A DNA stretch of 64,000 nt from Type-B symbiont of Plautia stali (GTDB taxonomy: Bacteria > Pseudomonadota > Gammaproteobacteria > Enterobacterales > Enterobacteriaceae), in contig BBOA01000004.1 in assembly GCA_001485295.1 (NCBI GenBank), positions 118,843-182,842 of the forward strand, in the 5' to 3' direction. Positions 29,501-40,935 of the stretch are shown here, one piece after another; the first letter of the stretch is position 1; each line of letters starts with the position of its first letter. A program made the position numbers and the translations under genes. Below the pieces are notes generated by a model. It searched no databases. It was not told where the DNA came from and saw nothing but the letters and a program-made list of their open reading frames with translations.

Positions 29501-30072
29501 ATGGCAGATCAACCGATTATCAAACTGCATGAAGGCAATATGATGCAGCAGCTGGGGCTGGGCGTGTGGCAGGCGAGCAATGAAGACGCTCACCGCGCGG
29601 TGCTTAAGGCGCTAAAGGTCAGCTACCGCTCGATCGATACCGCCGCGGCCTACATGAACGAAGAGGCGATCGGCCAAGCATTACAGGATACCGCGACGTG
29701 CCGCGTGACGAGATTTTAGTCACGACCAAACTGTGGAACGATGATCAGCAGAATGTGCGGCAGGCGATGGAAACTAGCCTGAAAAAACTGCAGCTGGAGC
29801 GGGTTGATCTCTATCTGACGCACTGGCAAGGGGTGTTCGATCAGAATATTATTCGCCAACTGGCGAAGAAATATGGCAAAACCGCGGCACAGATTGTGAT
29901 CTGCTGGAATCTAGACAGTGGGCTGGTGGTGATCTCGAAATCGGTAACGCCTGCGCGCATCGAAGAGAACTTCGCGGTGTTAGATTTCCGCCTAGAGAAG
30001 ATCGAACTGAGCGAAATCGCGAAGCTGGATCGTGGCAACCGTCTAGGGCAGGATCCCGAAACCTTCAACTAA
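29501..30072 (+). pseudogene. dkgA: 2,5-diketo-D-gluconate reductase A / methylglyoxal reductase DkgA, internally deleted
   Basis: MADQPIIKLHEGNMMQQLGLGVWQASNED is the aldo-keto reductase start, with YRSIDTAAAYMNEEAIGQAL holding Asp and Tyr of the catalytic tetrad. A frameshift near 29690 follows, then DEILVTTKLWNDD (Lys present), LYLTHW, and directly GVFDQNIIRQLAKKYGKTAAQIV: about 85 residues are missing. The C-terminal cofactor site VVISKSVTPARIEEN remains. The enzyme cannot fold normally. Confidence 0.92.
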
Positions 30073-30108
30073 CCTCTACGCGCGCTGCACTGACGGGCAG
30101 CGCGCACT

Positions 30109-30765
30109 TTACGCCGTCGGCTGCACCAGCAGCTGTCCGGCCGTGCCGAGAGCGGCCACTCCAGCGTCTGGCTGTAATAGACGAAGGGGAAATGATCGGA
30201 CGAGCTTTGCGGGAAGCTCACTAACAGCTTGATCTCGCCATCAACCACACTGTATCTTTTTAGCCGCAATCTTCGCCCATCGGCTGAGCGCCGTTGACGC
30301 TCTCGATCAGGAACATCGCGCCCTGAATATGCATCGCCTGCGGCCGAGCCGCACGTAGGATCCAGCGCTCAAAGGTGCCCTGCTGCACGGTGTGGTGTCG
30401 ATGCGGTTCATGTCCCACTGCGCACCGTTAGTGCCCGGCAGGCCGCTGACGGTCATCGCCACCGGCTCGTTAAGACGGTTACTGTAAATCAGCTTTACGT
30501 TGTCGCCGTTATAAACGCGCACCGTCGGCCAGAGGTAGAGGCCGTTGACGCCCCCATACGGGCACTTTGTTGTTGTCGCCGAGAAAAGACCAGTGACTGC
30601 GCATCAGCGTCAGAAACAGCGCCTCGCTACGACGCGCTTCAATAAGCGGCGGCACCGACAGCGGCGTATCGCCGTTGGGACCAGAGGCGGCGCGCGGCGC
30701 GGAAGGCAAGAGATTCGCGCCGCGCCAGCAGAAAGCTGGATAAACTGTCGTCTGCTGAAAGACAT
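30109..30765 (-). pseudogene. ftsP: Cell-division-associated multicopper-oxidase-like protein FtsP (SufI), decayed
   Basis: The ATG at 30765 begins MSFSRRQFIQLSAGA, a twin-arginine signal. A frameshift follows, then LSVPPLIEARRSEALFLTL, TVRVYNGDNVKLIYSNRL and MTVSGL. A deletion of more than 200 residues joins this to NGAQWDMNRID, then MHIQGAMFLI, SVNGAQPMGED, stop, KDTVW and the C-terminal GQLLVQPTA ending at TAA 30111-30109. It precedes plsC and parC as in E. coli. Confidence 0.92.
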
Positions 30766-30862
30766 AGAACGTCAAACCCTTTACGCCTAGCGCCTGCGCG
30801 CCAGCTAATTGTTATTCTTGATTATTGCTGTGCTGCGGCGCGGCGGGCGAAGCGCTAGCCGG

Positions 30863-31600
30863 CTAGATTTTACCGTTTTTTTCGCGCGCCTCGACTTCAG
30901 CGTTAAGCGCTTCCAGTTTCTCCATCATCAGCTCGCGGCAGTGGGTCGCCAGCTTGCGCACCAACTGCGCGGTATAGCCGCTGGTATCGACCGGCAGCAG
31001 CATTTCCACAATCACCAGACCGTTTTTCAGGCGGTTCAGGTTGATCTTGCTGTGCGTGTTGGAGACGACGATAGGAATAATAGGCACGCCCGCCGCCACG
31101 GCGGCGTGAAACGCGCCGGTTTTAAAAGGTAGCAGACCGCGCCCGCGGCTGCGCGTGCCTTCCGGGAACATCCAGAACGAGATGCGCTTCTTTTCAAACT
31201 GATCGACCAGCTGGCCGATGGTGCCGTGCGCCTTAGCACGATTATCTCGATCGATAAGCAGGTTGCCGGTGAGCCAGTAGAGCAGCCCGAAGAACGGCAC
31301 CCATAGCAGGCTTTTTTTGCCGACCGTCACTGTGGTCGGCTGCAAAATCTTCGCCGCGGTGATCATGTCGTAGTTATTCTGGTGGTTGGCAATATAGATG
31401 GCGTTGCCATAGCTCGCCGTATCCGCCGGCTTACGGAGTTCGACCTTGACGCCGAACACCCAAGAGAGACGTCCGAACAGGTGACCGAAGGTGGCGACGT
31501 GGCATGGGTTGCGCGGCGAAAACAGGCACCAGATGCTACCGAAAACGCAGACTAGGATCGAGTAAATCACCGCAATTATCGTGCGCAGTACTAGTAACAT
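30863..31600 (-). CDS. plsC: 1-acyl-sn-glycerol-3-phosphate acyltransferase PlsC
   Basis: Inner-membrane enzyme that adds the second acyl chain to make phosphatidic acid. It is 245 residues, the same length as E. coli. There is an N-terminal hydrophobic anchor (residues 1-26), the catalytic N-H-x4-D block as ANHQNNYD (about residues 72-79) and the substrate motif FPEGTRSRG (about 144-152). The frame is intact. It lies 46 nt downstream of parC on the same strand; the third gene of this cluster, ftsP, is dead. Confidence 0.97.
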   Translation of the reverse strand: MLLVLRTIIAVIYSILVCVFGSIWCLFSPRNPCHVATFGHLFGRLSWVFGVKVELRKPADTASYGNAIYIANHQNNYDMITAAKILQPTTVTVGKKSLLWVPFFGLLYWLTGNLLIDRDNRAKAHGTIGQLVDQFEKKRISFWMFPEGTRSRGRGLLPFKTGAFHAAVAAGVPIIPIVVSNTHSKINLNRLKNGLVIVEMLLPVDTSGYTAQLVRKLATHCRELMMEKLEALNAEVEAREKNGKI

Positions 31601-31646
31601 AAATCCCTCATTATGGCGCGGCGGAGAAGATCATCCGCCGCGTTGC

Positions 31647-33932
31647 TCAGGCTTCGCCGTCTTCGACGAAGGCACGCGCTGGGGCATCCAGCTCAATCTT
31701 GTCTATACGCTGCAGGCCGCGCGGCAGCAACTTGCCGCGACGTCCTCGGTTGGCGCGGAACTTTTGCAGCTTTTCGCTGCGCAGTACCAGCTTGCGCTTG
31801 CCGACATAGAGCGTGACCGCGCTGCCTAGTAGCGGCAAGATCAGCAGCCATGCCAGCTTATCGTTGCCCGCCGCAGCGTCCGCCGCCGGAATCGAGATAA
31901 TTTTGTTGCCCTTGCCTTTTGACATCTGCGGCAGCTCGCCTACCGGGAACATCAGCATACGTCCCGCCTGGGTAATCGCCAGCAGCATGTCATCTTCGTA
32001 ATGAACCGCCATCGGCGTCATCACGCGCGCGTTCTCCGGCAGCGTCAGTAGCGCCTTACCGGCGCGGTTGCGCGACACCAGATCGGCGAAGGTGCAGATA
32101 AAGCCGTAGCCGGCGTCGGAGGCCATCAGCAGCTTCTGCTCGTCCGCCTCCATTAGCACCTGCTCTACCACCGCGCCCGGCGGAGGCGTCAGCTTGCCGG
32201 TCAGCGGCTCGGCCTGCCCACGCGCTGACGGCAGCGAGGTGGGATCGAGCGTATAGCTGCGTCCGGTCGAATCGATAAAGGCGACCTGCTGATTGCTCTT
32301 GCCGCGCGCCGACGCCAGATAGCTGTCGCCCGCTTTGTAGCTCAGCCCGGATGGGTCGATATCGTGGCCTTTAGCACTGCGCACCCAGCCCATCTGCGAC
32401 AGCACGATGGTAACCGGCTCGGACGGCACCAGCTCTTTCTCGCTGAACGCCTTCGCCGCTTCGCGCTCGTGAAGCGGCGAACGACGATCGTCGCCATAGG
32501 CGGCGGCGTCAGCTTGTAGCTCTTTTTTCAGCAGGGTGCTCATCTTACGCTTGGAGGCGAGGGTTGCCTGAATCTGGTCGCGATCTTTCTCCAGCTCGCT
32601 CTGCTCGCCGCGGATCTTCATCTCTTCCAGCTTCATCAGGTGGCGCAGCTTCAGCTCAAGGATCGCTTCCGCCTGGGTTTCACTGATGCCGAAGCGCGAC
32701 ATCAGCACCGGCTTAGGCTCATCCTCGCTACGGATGATATGGATCACCTTATCGATATTGAGGAAGGCGACCAGCAAACCCTCAAGGATATGCAGGCGAC
32801 GCAGCACGCGCTCAAGGCGATGGTTAAGACGGCGCTTAACGGTGTCACGGCGGAACACCAGCCACTCCGACAGGATCTCCAGCAGGTTTTTCACCGCCGG
32901 ACGGTTGTCGATGCCGATCATGTTGAGGTTTACGCGGTAGCTCTTCTCAAGATCGGTGGTGGCGAACAGATGGTGCATCACCTGATCGAGATCGACACGG
33001 TTAGAGCGCGGTACGATCACCAGACGCGTCGGGTTTTCATGGTCCGATTCGTCGCGCAGTTCCTCTACCATCGGCAGCTTTTTATTGCGCATCTGGGCGG
33101 CGATCTGCTCCAGCACGCGCGCGCCGGAGACCTGATGCGGCAGCGCGGTGATCACCACCTCGCTATTCTCTTTTTTCCACACCGCGCGCTGACGGATAGA
33201 CCCGTGACCGGTCTGACCGGTCTGATAGATCTTACGGATCTCGTCGCGTGGCGTGATGATCTCCGCCTCGGTGGGATAATCGGGGCCGTGCACGATATCG
33301 AGCAGCGCGTCGAGGCTGGTGTTCGGCTTATCGATCAGGGCGACCGCCGCCTGCGCTACTTCGCGCAGGTTGTGCGGCGGAATATCGGTCGCCATGCCGA
33401 CCGCGATGCCGGTGGTGCCGTTCAGCAGGATGTTCGGCAGCCGCGCAGGCAGCATTTTCGGTTCCTGCAGCGTGCTGTCGAAGTTCGGCACGAAGTCGAC
33501 CGTGCCTTGGCCCAGCTCGCCGAGCAGCACTTCGGCATATTTCGACAGGCGCGACTCGGTGTAGCGCATTGCGGCGAAGGACTTCGGATCGTCCGACGCG
33601 CCCCAGTTGCCCTGGCCGTCGACCAGCGGATAGCGATAGGAGAAAGGCTGCGCCATCAGCACCATCGCTTCATAGCAGGCGCTGTCGCCGTGCGGATGGT
33701 ATTTACCCAGCACGTCGCCCACGGTGCGCGCCGACTTTTTGAATTTAGCGCTGGCGCTCAGGCCAAGTTCCGACATGGCGTAGACGATACGGCGCTGCAC
33801 CGGCTTTAGACCGTCGCCGATATAGGGCAAGGAGCGGTCCATAATGACGTACATGGAGTAGTTCAGGTACGCGTTTTCGGTAAATTTGTGCAGGGCAAGA
33901 CGCTCTGCACCATCCTGCGTCAATTCACTCAT
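31647..33932 (-). CDS. parC: DNA topoisomerase IV subunit A ParC
   Basis: Breaks and rejoins DNA to decatenate chromosomes, with ParE. The start is set at ATG 33932 ([17 protein letters not shown]); codons upstream are unconserved. It has 761 residues against 752 in E. coli. The quinolone-determining stretch [15 protein letters not shown] keeps Ser80 and Glu84, so it looks wild type. The catalytic Tyr region [11 protein letters not shown] is intact. The C-terminal beta-pinwheel runs to about residue 720, followed by a basic tail. ParE is encoded 2.4 kb away on the same strand. Confidence 0.97.
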   Translation of the reverse strand: MSELTQDGAERLALHKFTENAYLNYSMYVIMDRSLPYIGDGLKPVQRRIVYAMSELGLSASAKFKKSARTVGDVLGKYHPHGDSACYEAMVLMAQPFSYRYPLVDGQGNWGASDDPKSFAAMRYTESRLSKYAEVLLGELGQGTVDFVPNFDSTLQEPKMLPARLPNILLNGTTGIAVGMATDIPPHNLREVAQAAVALIDKPNTSLDALLDIVHGPDYPTEAEIITPRDEIRKIYQTGQTGHGSIRQRAVWKKENSEVVITALPHQVSGARVLEQIAAQMRNKKLPMVEELRDESDHENPTRLVIVPRSNRVDLDQVMHHLFATTDLEKSYRVNLNMIGIDNRPAVKNLLEILSEWLVFRRDTVKRRLNHRLERVLRRLHILEGLLVAFLNIDKVIHIIRSEDEPKPVLMSRFGISETQAEAILELKLRHLMKLEEMKIRGEQSELEKDRDQIQATLASKRKMSTLLKKELQADAAAYGDDRRSPLHEREAAKAFSEKELVPSEPVTIVLSQMGWVRSAKGHDIDPSGLSYKAGDSYLASARGKSNQQVAFIDSTGRSYTLDPTSLPSARGQAEPLTGKLTPPPGAVVEQVLMEADEQKLLMASDAGYGFICTFADLVSRNRAGKALLTLPENARVMTPMAVHYEDDMLLAITQAGRMLMFPVGELPQMSKGKGNKIISIPAADAAAGNDKLAWLLILPLLGSAVTLYVGKRKLVLRSEKLQKFRANRGRRGKLLPRGLQRIDKIELDAPARAFVEDGEA

Positions 33933-34017
33933 TAAAATTTTATCCTCACTTCGTGGCCCGCAATGTCGGATCACCCGGCGGTTATTTGGCGAGGATAGTA
34001 CCTTAATCGCCAGAATT

Positions 34018-34723
34018 AGTCACAGGGAAACGCGGCGGCGGCGCGGGATCATGTAAGCCTTTTCAGCATACTGCAACGGCGCCTGCGGATTGATCGCACA
34101 GAGCTGCGGACAACGCTGCTACTGATAGAACGCTTCGGAGGCGTCGGTGATCATCACATCGGCTTTCTTGTCCACCAGCTGCTGGAAGATGGTGACGTTA
34201 TCGTGGAACAGCGTCGTCAGCGACGCCTGTGGCATATGACTGTGACAAAGGCTTTGTTGGTGCCGCCTGCGAGTTCGATCAGGCGTACGGCGGGCGCGTT
34301 AAGCTGCGCGATAGTCTGGTATTTCGCCTTATCGGCGCAGCGCACCAGCGGAATTTTGCCGTCGACGCCGAGCGGCTGGGCGAACTAGGCGATCTGCTGG
34401 CGTTTCAGCGTCACTGACACGCCGCCCAGCACGATGTCACACTGCTTCTCTTTAAAATCCTGCGATAGGGTTTTCCATGTGGTCAGCACCCAGCGGATCT
34501 GCGCGTCGAGGCTGGGGGCCAGCGACTGCGCCATGCTAATATCCAGCACTTCATACTGGCCGTCCGGGCGCAAATAGGTACAAGACTTTTAGTCGCTGGT
34601 GATGAAAACCTTGAGCGTTTTGCTGGTGAGGATCTGATCGAGGCGAGAGTCCGCCTGTGCCACGCCGCTGGCCAGCAGCAGCGCATTACTTCCAGCGCAA
34701 AAGTTTTGTGATCCGAATTCCAT
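34018..34723 (-). pseudogene. Periplasmic cyclohexadienyl dehydratase-like / solute-binding protein, decayed
   Basis: A start at 34723 gives a signal-like LLLASGVAQADSRLDQILTSKTLKVF, then TAA, YEVLDISMAQSLAPSLDAQIRWVLTTW, FKEKQCDIVLGGVSVTLKRQQIA, TAG (Trp or Tyr), FAQPLGVDGKIPLVRC and ELAGGTNKAF, then frameshifts and stops. Order and motifs (M-A-Q-x-L, D-I-x-x-G-G-V-S-V, P-G-G-T-N) fit PheC-type periplasmic prephenate/arogenate dehydratase; an amino-acid ABC binding protein is an alternative. The C-terminus is truncated. Confidence 0.7.
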
Positions 34724-34784
34724 TTTTCTCCGGCAGCGACGCGCGTACAGTAGCGCTCTATCGCAGCATACAAGAGATTAGCGC

Positions 34785-35365
34785 ATGAGCAATATTCTGA
34801 TTATCGACGGCGGCAAAACCTTCACCCACTTCAAAGGCGAGCTGAACTACACCCTGACCGACGTGGCAGCGAGCCATCTGCGTGATCTGGGCTATCAGGT
34901 CAGCGTCACCGTGGCTGACAGCAACTACAGCATCGAGGAAAAGGTGCAGAAGTATCTCGACAGGGACGTGGTGATCTATCAGATGCCGGGCTGGGTGGAT
35001 GGGCGAACCCTAGACGGTAAAACGTTATATCGACGAAATTTTTACCGAAGGTCACGGCAAGCTCTACGCCAGCGATGACCGCACGCGCGCCGACGCCAGC
35101 AAAAATACGGCTCAGGCGGTTTGCTGCAGGGGAAAAATATATGCTGTCGTTCACGTGGAATGCGCTGCTGAAAGCCTTTACCGATTCCGGGCAGTTCTTT
35201 GAAGGCGTCGGCGTCGACGGTCTCTATCTGCACTTTCATAAAGCGAACCAGTTACTCGGCATGGAAGCGCTGCCGACCTTTATCTGCAACGACGTGATCA
35301 AGCAGCCGGACGTGCCGCGCGATATCGCGCGTTATCGGACTCATCTTAGCGAGATCTTTGCTTAA
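34785..35365 (+). pseudogene. mdaB: NADPH:quinone reductase MdaB, frameshifted
   Basis: MSNILIIDGGKTFTHFKGELNYTLTDVAASHLRDLGY, then DVVIYQMPGW, all flavodoxin-fold MdaB sequence. Indels at 34995-35030 disrupt the conserved G-x-P-W-T-V-K-K-Y-I block, and another near 35100 shifts YGSGGLLQGKKYMLS. The last 70 codons (FTWNALLKAFTDSGQFFEGVGVDG to SEIFA) are open. At least three frame changes; no single long protein can be made. Confidence 0.92.
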
Positions 35366-35400
35366 TTTAATGCGGGTCCGTTAATAATGAGGAGGCGTAA

Positions 35401-35659
35401 ATGCTGTAGTGGCTGAGATTTGTATTAAACTTGGACGTCGCAATGCAGTGCTGGACGTGATCGCCTTGCTAATCCTGACGGTGCTGGCCGAAGAGAGCTG
35501 CAATCGCAGGTGCCGTGAAAGCATACTTTAGCTGGAGCAGTAGGAATCGCTGCGTCTGAAGCAGCACTAGAGCAGATGCCGTATATGGAAGCGCATCGCG
35601 AAAAAATCAAAGCGGACGTGGTGGACGTGAAGATTCTGGTGCTGGAGCCGACGGCCTGA
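35401..35659 (+). pseudogene. ygiN: Quinol monooxygenase YgiN, decayed
   Basis: A start ATG at 35401 after GAGGCG is followed at once by CTG TAG. The sequence aligns loosely with YgiN (104 residues): VAEICIKLGRRNAVLDVIALLILTVLAEESC, then stops, LEQ-stop-ESL and a degraded tail. Identification rests on the mdaB-ygiN-parE order plus the LEQWES core (Trp to TAG). Confidence 0.75.
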
Positions 35660-35666
35660 TCGCCGC

Positions 35667-35709
35667 CTCGCTTATCAGCAGCGCGCTTCAGGCTCGCGGC
35701 TTTTTTATT
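35667..35709 (+). terminator. Probable terminator after ygiN
   Basis: GCCGC at 35671 can pair with GCGGC before a TTTTTTATTT tract at 35701-35710. The stem is imperfect, but the T tract is clear. Confidence 0.45.
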
Positions 35710-36320
35710 TCAGAACAGCGCCGGCGCAGCGATCTCCTACTGAAAAAAATCGAGAAAATAGGTAATGCGCTCCGCCAGCTTGAGATGGCAATGGCCGGCT
35801 AGATGCGCCGCAGCTCGCCTTGGCGCTGCCAGACGTTGTTCGTCTCCAGCTGGCTGAAGCCGATCAGCTGATGTTGCGCCAGCGCCTCGACGCTTTGCGG
35901 CTCGCCATATTTTTGCAGATAGGCCGGGCTGGCCAGCACCCGAAGCCTGCTGCTGCCGATGCGGATAGCGATGTCGGTCTGCTGCTTCAGCAGATCGACA
36001 CGATATCGTTAGTATTGAGTTCCAGTTAGATTAACGGCTAGCGTTGGCGGAAAGCGTCGATCAGCGGCACCACAAAGTGCTGCATAAAAGGGGCGGCGAC
36101 GTTGATGCGCAGGCGGCCCGTCGGGTTTTCCCGGCGTCGGGCGATCTGCTCCTCCGCCTGCTCGACGGAGAGCAGGATCTGGCGCACGTAGGTCAGAAAA
36201 AGCTGGCCCTTTTCGGTTGCAGCTCACGCCTGAACTGGTTTGATCCAGCAGCTCCGCCGCCGCGGTGATGGAGCCGCAGTCCGCCACCAGCACACGCAGC
36301 TATTCCAGCGTGATTTTCAT
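35710..36320 (-). pseudogene. LysR-family regulator, decayed
   Basis: From ATG 36320 it reads MKITLE, TAG, LRVLVADCGSITAAAELLDQTSS, the LysR helix-turn-helix with a stop at codon 7. A deletion removes the recognition helix. It continues as NPTGRLRINVAAPFMQHFVVPLIDAFRQR, TAG (in GCTAGC), LTLELNTND-like pieces, DIAIRIG and SPAYLQKYGEPQSVEALAQHQLIGFSQLE to TGA 35712-35710. The ligand-binding domain matches the YafC/DmlR type. The target is unknown. Confidence 0.85.
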
Positions 36321-36342
36321 CCTCGACTCCGCAGCGCGCTGA

Positions 36343-38247
<1,905 letters not shown>

Positions 38248-38285
38248 CTAATCAGAAGTGTTAAATTAGTTTCAATTTCCGCAGG

Positions 38286-38867
38286 TTAGTCGTTATTCAG
38301 ACCCAGAAAGTCGAGAATCTGCGGGAAATAGTGTTCGAATCCGATAAACGCATGATTGCCGCCCTCTTCCACCGTTTGACGGCACGCGCTGTAGTAGTCG
38401 AGCGCCTGGCGGTAATCGAGTACTTCGTCGCCCGTTTGCTGCAGCAGCCAGAGTAAATCGGGCGCTTCCAGCGGCTCAACATGCATGACTTTCAGATCGT
38501 AAATGTGGTGAGACTCTAACATATATTGCTGGCCGGTGTAGGGATTCTGGTTCACCCCAAGGTAATCCGCCAGCAGCTTAAAAGGACGCACCGCCGGATT
38601 GACCACCACGGCGGGCAGCATAAAACATTGGGAGAGCCAGGTAACGAAGTATCCGCCCAGCGAGGAGCCGATTAAACCGAGCGGCTGGCTGCTCAAAGCC
38701 ATCACTTTTTCTTCCAGCAGCGCGGCGGCGGCGGCGGGAAAAGCCGGCAGCTGCGGCACGATCACCTCGATATGCGGATGCGTTTCCGCCAGCCACTGCT
38801 GCAGCTGTGTTGCCTTAGCGGAGCACGGCGAGCTGTTGAAACCGTGCAGATAGATCAGCGCCGCCAT
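38286..38867 (-). CDS. yqiA: Esterase YqiA
   Basis: A small alpha/beta-hydrolase esterase acting on short acyl chains. It is 193 residues, identical in length to E. coli YqiA. It begins with [15 protein letters not shown] (oxyanion loop), has the nucleophile elbow GSSLGG near residue 78, and the catalytic His in GGNHAF near the C-terminus. The frame is intact. The spacing to cpdA is 3 nt, so the two are co-transcribed. Confidence 0.94.
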   Translation of the reverse strand: MAALIYLHGFNSSPCSAKATQLQQWLAETHPHIEVIVPQLPAFPAAAAALLEEKVMALSSQPLGLIGSSLGGYFVTWLSQCFMLPAVVVNPAVRPFKLLADYLGVNQNPYTGQQYMLESHHIYDLKVMHVEPLEAPDLLWLLQQTGDEVLDYRQALDYYSACRQTVEEGGNHAFIGFEHYFPQILDFLGLNND

Positions 38868-38870
38868 GCG

Positions 38871-39698
38871 TCAGTATCCGTCCGAGTCCAGATCGGGGCG
38901 AAAAACGTCGGTTTGCAGACGCTCAACTTCGGTGTCGAAAGAGCCGTCTGGATGGAGCGTAAACCAGCGCCAGCCGGGCGCGACGGTATCGATGGTGAAG
39001 CTAGTGCAGTGCGGTTTGAACTGCACGCAGGTCGAGGGCGTCGCCAGCACGCGACGCTCGTGCCAGCTGAGATCCAGCTCTTGGTGAATATGGCCGCACA
39101 CCAGCGTGCGCGCTAAAGGGTAGTGCTGTAGCACCGCGTCGAGCTGATGGGAATTGTGTAGGCTGTGCTGGTCGAGCCAAGTGCAGCCGCTGGCCAGCGG
39201 ATGATGGTGCAGTACCACCAGCGTATGGCGCTGCGGGTAGCGCGCTAGCGTCTTTTCCAGCCACTCCAGCTGGTAGTCGCTCAGCATGCCGTGCGGCACG
39301 CCGAACACTTGGCTGTCAAGCATCACCAGCTGCCAATGGTCGCCGAGCAGAACGTGCTTTTGCGAGGCGATCGCCGTCTCGGCCAGCGTATCTACCATCG
39401 CCGGCTGGAAATCGTGGTTGCCCGGCAGCCAGACGCAGGGTTTCGGCAGGCGCGCGATACCCTCAGCGAAGTGCTGATAGGCTTCGACAGAGTGATCCTG
39501 AGCGAGATCGCCGGTAGCGATAATCAGATCGAAATTGCCCTGCTGCGCCGCAATGGCGCCCAACACCGCGTCATAACTCGCCCAAGTATTCACGCTTAGC
39601 AGCAATTCGTTTTTTCCAGCGAAAAGGTGAGTGTCCGTGATTTGCAAAATCCTGATCCCGGCCCCATCCGCCGCAGGAAGTGTTAGCAGGCTATCCAA
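38871..39698 (-). CDS. cpdA: 3',5'-cyclic-AMP phosphodiesterase CpdA
   Basis: Calcineurin-type metallophosphoesterase that hydrolyses cAMP. It has 275 residues, the E. coli length. The metal motifs are complete: ITDTHLF, GDLAQD, GNHD, HHHPLASG and CGHIHQ. The frame is intact. Keeping cAMP turnover suggests that CRP signalling still matters; one perfect CRP-like site is seen elsewhere in the window (56038-56053). Confidence 0.96.
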   Translation of the reverse strand: MDSLLTLPAADGAGIRILQITDTHLFAGKNELLLSVNTWASYDAVLGAIAAQQGNFDLIIATGDLAQDHSVEAYQHFAEGIARLPKPCVWLPGNHDFQPAMVDTLAETAIASQKHVLLGDHWQLVMLDSQVFGVPHGMLSDYQLEWLEKTLARYPQRHTLVVLHHHPLASGCTWLDQHSLHNSHQLDAVLQHYPLARTLVCGHIHQELDLSWHERRVLATPSTCVQFKPHCTSFTIDTVAPGWRWFTLHPDGSFDTEVERLQTDVFRPDLDSDGY

Positions 39699-39743
39699 AG
39701 CGTTTCCTTCATCTCCACGCCGAATAATGCATTATCTGTGCGA

Positions 39744-40156
39744 TCAGTAGACCGACTCCGCTATCGCCCCCTGCGTCAAGCAGTAGCGCAACCAGTCAGA
39801 AAGGAACTGGTTGATCTGATGTTTCTCGTCGCGCTAATGTAGTTTTTTTTATTAGGATAATCATAGCGCGCTTTAAAGCGATAGATCTGCTGTGTTGAAC
39901 ACACTTCGGCGACCATCGCATCGTGATATAATCGCACCGGCATGAAAGGCAGGCTCCAGTAACTCACGACAGGCGCCATCTGGCGGATCTCCACCAGCGT
40001 GGTGTAGCGCGTGGACTCTTTGATGGTCAACTGATAGCGTGCGCCCTTAACCTGATAGACCACCGATGCGCCTGCCTCGTCGCGACGCAGTAGCAGATGG
40101 CGAAGCTGGGCGAACCGGATCATTTCAGGGAAATAAGGGATATAGCCCTGTTTCAT
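39744..40156 (-). pseudogene. yqiB: DUF1249 protein YqiB, frameshifted at a poly-A run
   Basis: The start ATG at 40156 overlaps the nudF stop by 4 nt (ATGA). [27 protein letters not shown] lacks five residues (family L-C-E-M-N) after MIR. The body [24 protein letters not shown], then [39 protein letters not shown] is good. After PNK a run of eight A shifts the frame. In the correct frame [17 protein letters not shown] follows, with CAG to TAG, then [16 protein letters not shown] to the old TGA at 39746-39744. The shifted product would be about 126 residues with a wrong tail. Confidence 0.85.
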
Positions 40157-40788
40157 TTTAGCTTCCACTCGTCTCGTAGTTTTTCATGGTGTAGCATCAG
40201 CCATTGCAGAGCAATGACAGACGCCGCGTTATCGATAATCCCCTCTTCCACCCAGCGGTAAGTCTGTTCGCGACTCACCACATGCACAAGAATATCCTCA
40301 TTCTCTTCCTCCAGGCCGTGGCATCCTTTTGCCAAGCTGGCGTCCACTTCTCCCACCAGAATTGACAAGCGTTCGCTAGTGCCGCCAGGGCTGGCGAGGT
40401 AGTTTAACATAGGTTTAACGCGCCCGACGGTCAGGCCCGCTTCTTCGACGGCTTCGCGTCGTACCACCTCTTCGGCGCTTTCGTTTGGCTCGATAATGCC
40501 CGCCACCATTTCCAGCAACCAAGGCGTTTTGCTGACGTCAAAGGCGGGAATGCGGATCTGCTCGATTAGCACCACTTCGTCACGCAAGGGATCATAGGGT
40601 AGCAGCACGGCGGCGTGTCCGCGCTCGAAAACTTCGCGCACCACCTCGTTGCTCATTTCGCCATTAAAACGGCGGTGACGAAACCGGTAGCAAACAATGG
40701 AAAAAAAACCTTTCCAAGCGGTTTCGCGTGCAATAATTTCTACATCGTTTTTTGTAAAAGTCACTGGGAATTTTTTTTCGCCGCTCAT
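40153..40788 (-). CDS. nudF: ADP-ribose pyrophosphatase NudF
   Basis: Nudix hydrolase that splits ADP-ribose to AMP and ribose-5-phosphate. It is 211 residues (E. coli 209). The Nudix box is intact: [22 protein letters not shown] fits G-x5-E-x7-R-E-x2-E-E-x-G. It is the first gene of the minus-strand unit nudF-yqiB-cpdA-yqiA-parE and divergent from tolC. Confidence 0.96.
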   Translation of the reverse strand: MSGEKKFPVTFTKNDVEIIARETAWKGFFSIVCYRFRHRRFNGEMSNEVVREVFERGHAAVLLPYDPLRDEVVLIEQIRIPAFDVSKTPWLLEMVAGIIEPNESAEEVVRREAVEEAGLTVGRVKPMLNYLASPGGTSERLSILVGEVDASLAKGCHGLEEENEDILVHVVSREQTYRWVEEGIIDNAASVIALQWLMLHHEKLRDEWKLK

Positions 40789-40822
40789 CGTCGGATTCCT
40801 TATTTACGTAAATTAGGAGGAG

Positions 40823-40841
40823 AAGGCACGTTCAGCCAACT
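40823..40841 (+). promoter_or_regulatory. Candidate mar/sox/rob box upstream of tolC
   Basis: GCAC-N5-RYYAA-type match: GGCACGTTCAGCCAACT, close to the marbox consensus AYnGCACnnWnnRYYAAAY with mismatches at Y2 and the last A. It lies just before the candidate tolC promoter, as the marbox of E. coli tolC does. Confidence 0.55.
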
Positions 40842-40868
40842 TATCTCACAGTCGCACTCTGCTAGAAT
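40841..40868 (+). promoter_or_regulatory. Candidate tolC promoter
   Basis: A TAGAAT -10 element (40863-40868) lies 16 nt after a weak TTATCT -35 (40841-40846), directly downstream of the candidate marbox, as expected for an activator-dependent promoter. Confidence 0.4.
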
Positions 40869-40935
40869 CTGCGATTATTTTTTGGCTTATCCGGCAGTGC
40901 TACTCCTGTAATTTGCTGCGATAAAAGGAATGCAA

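Noticed and set aside
32640..33809. 389-codon open frame opposite parC
   Set aside because: It lies wholly inside conserved parC on the other strand, has an abnormal composition (very rich in His, Arg, Gln) and no ribosome binding site.
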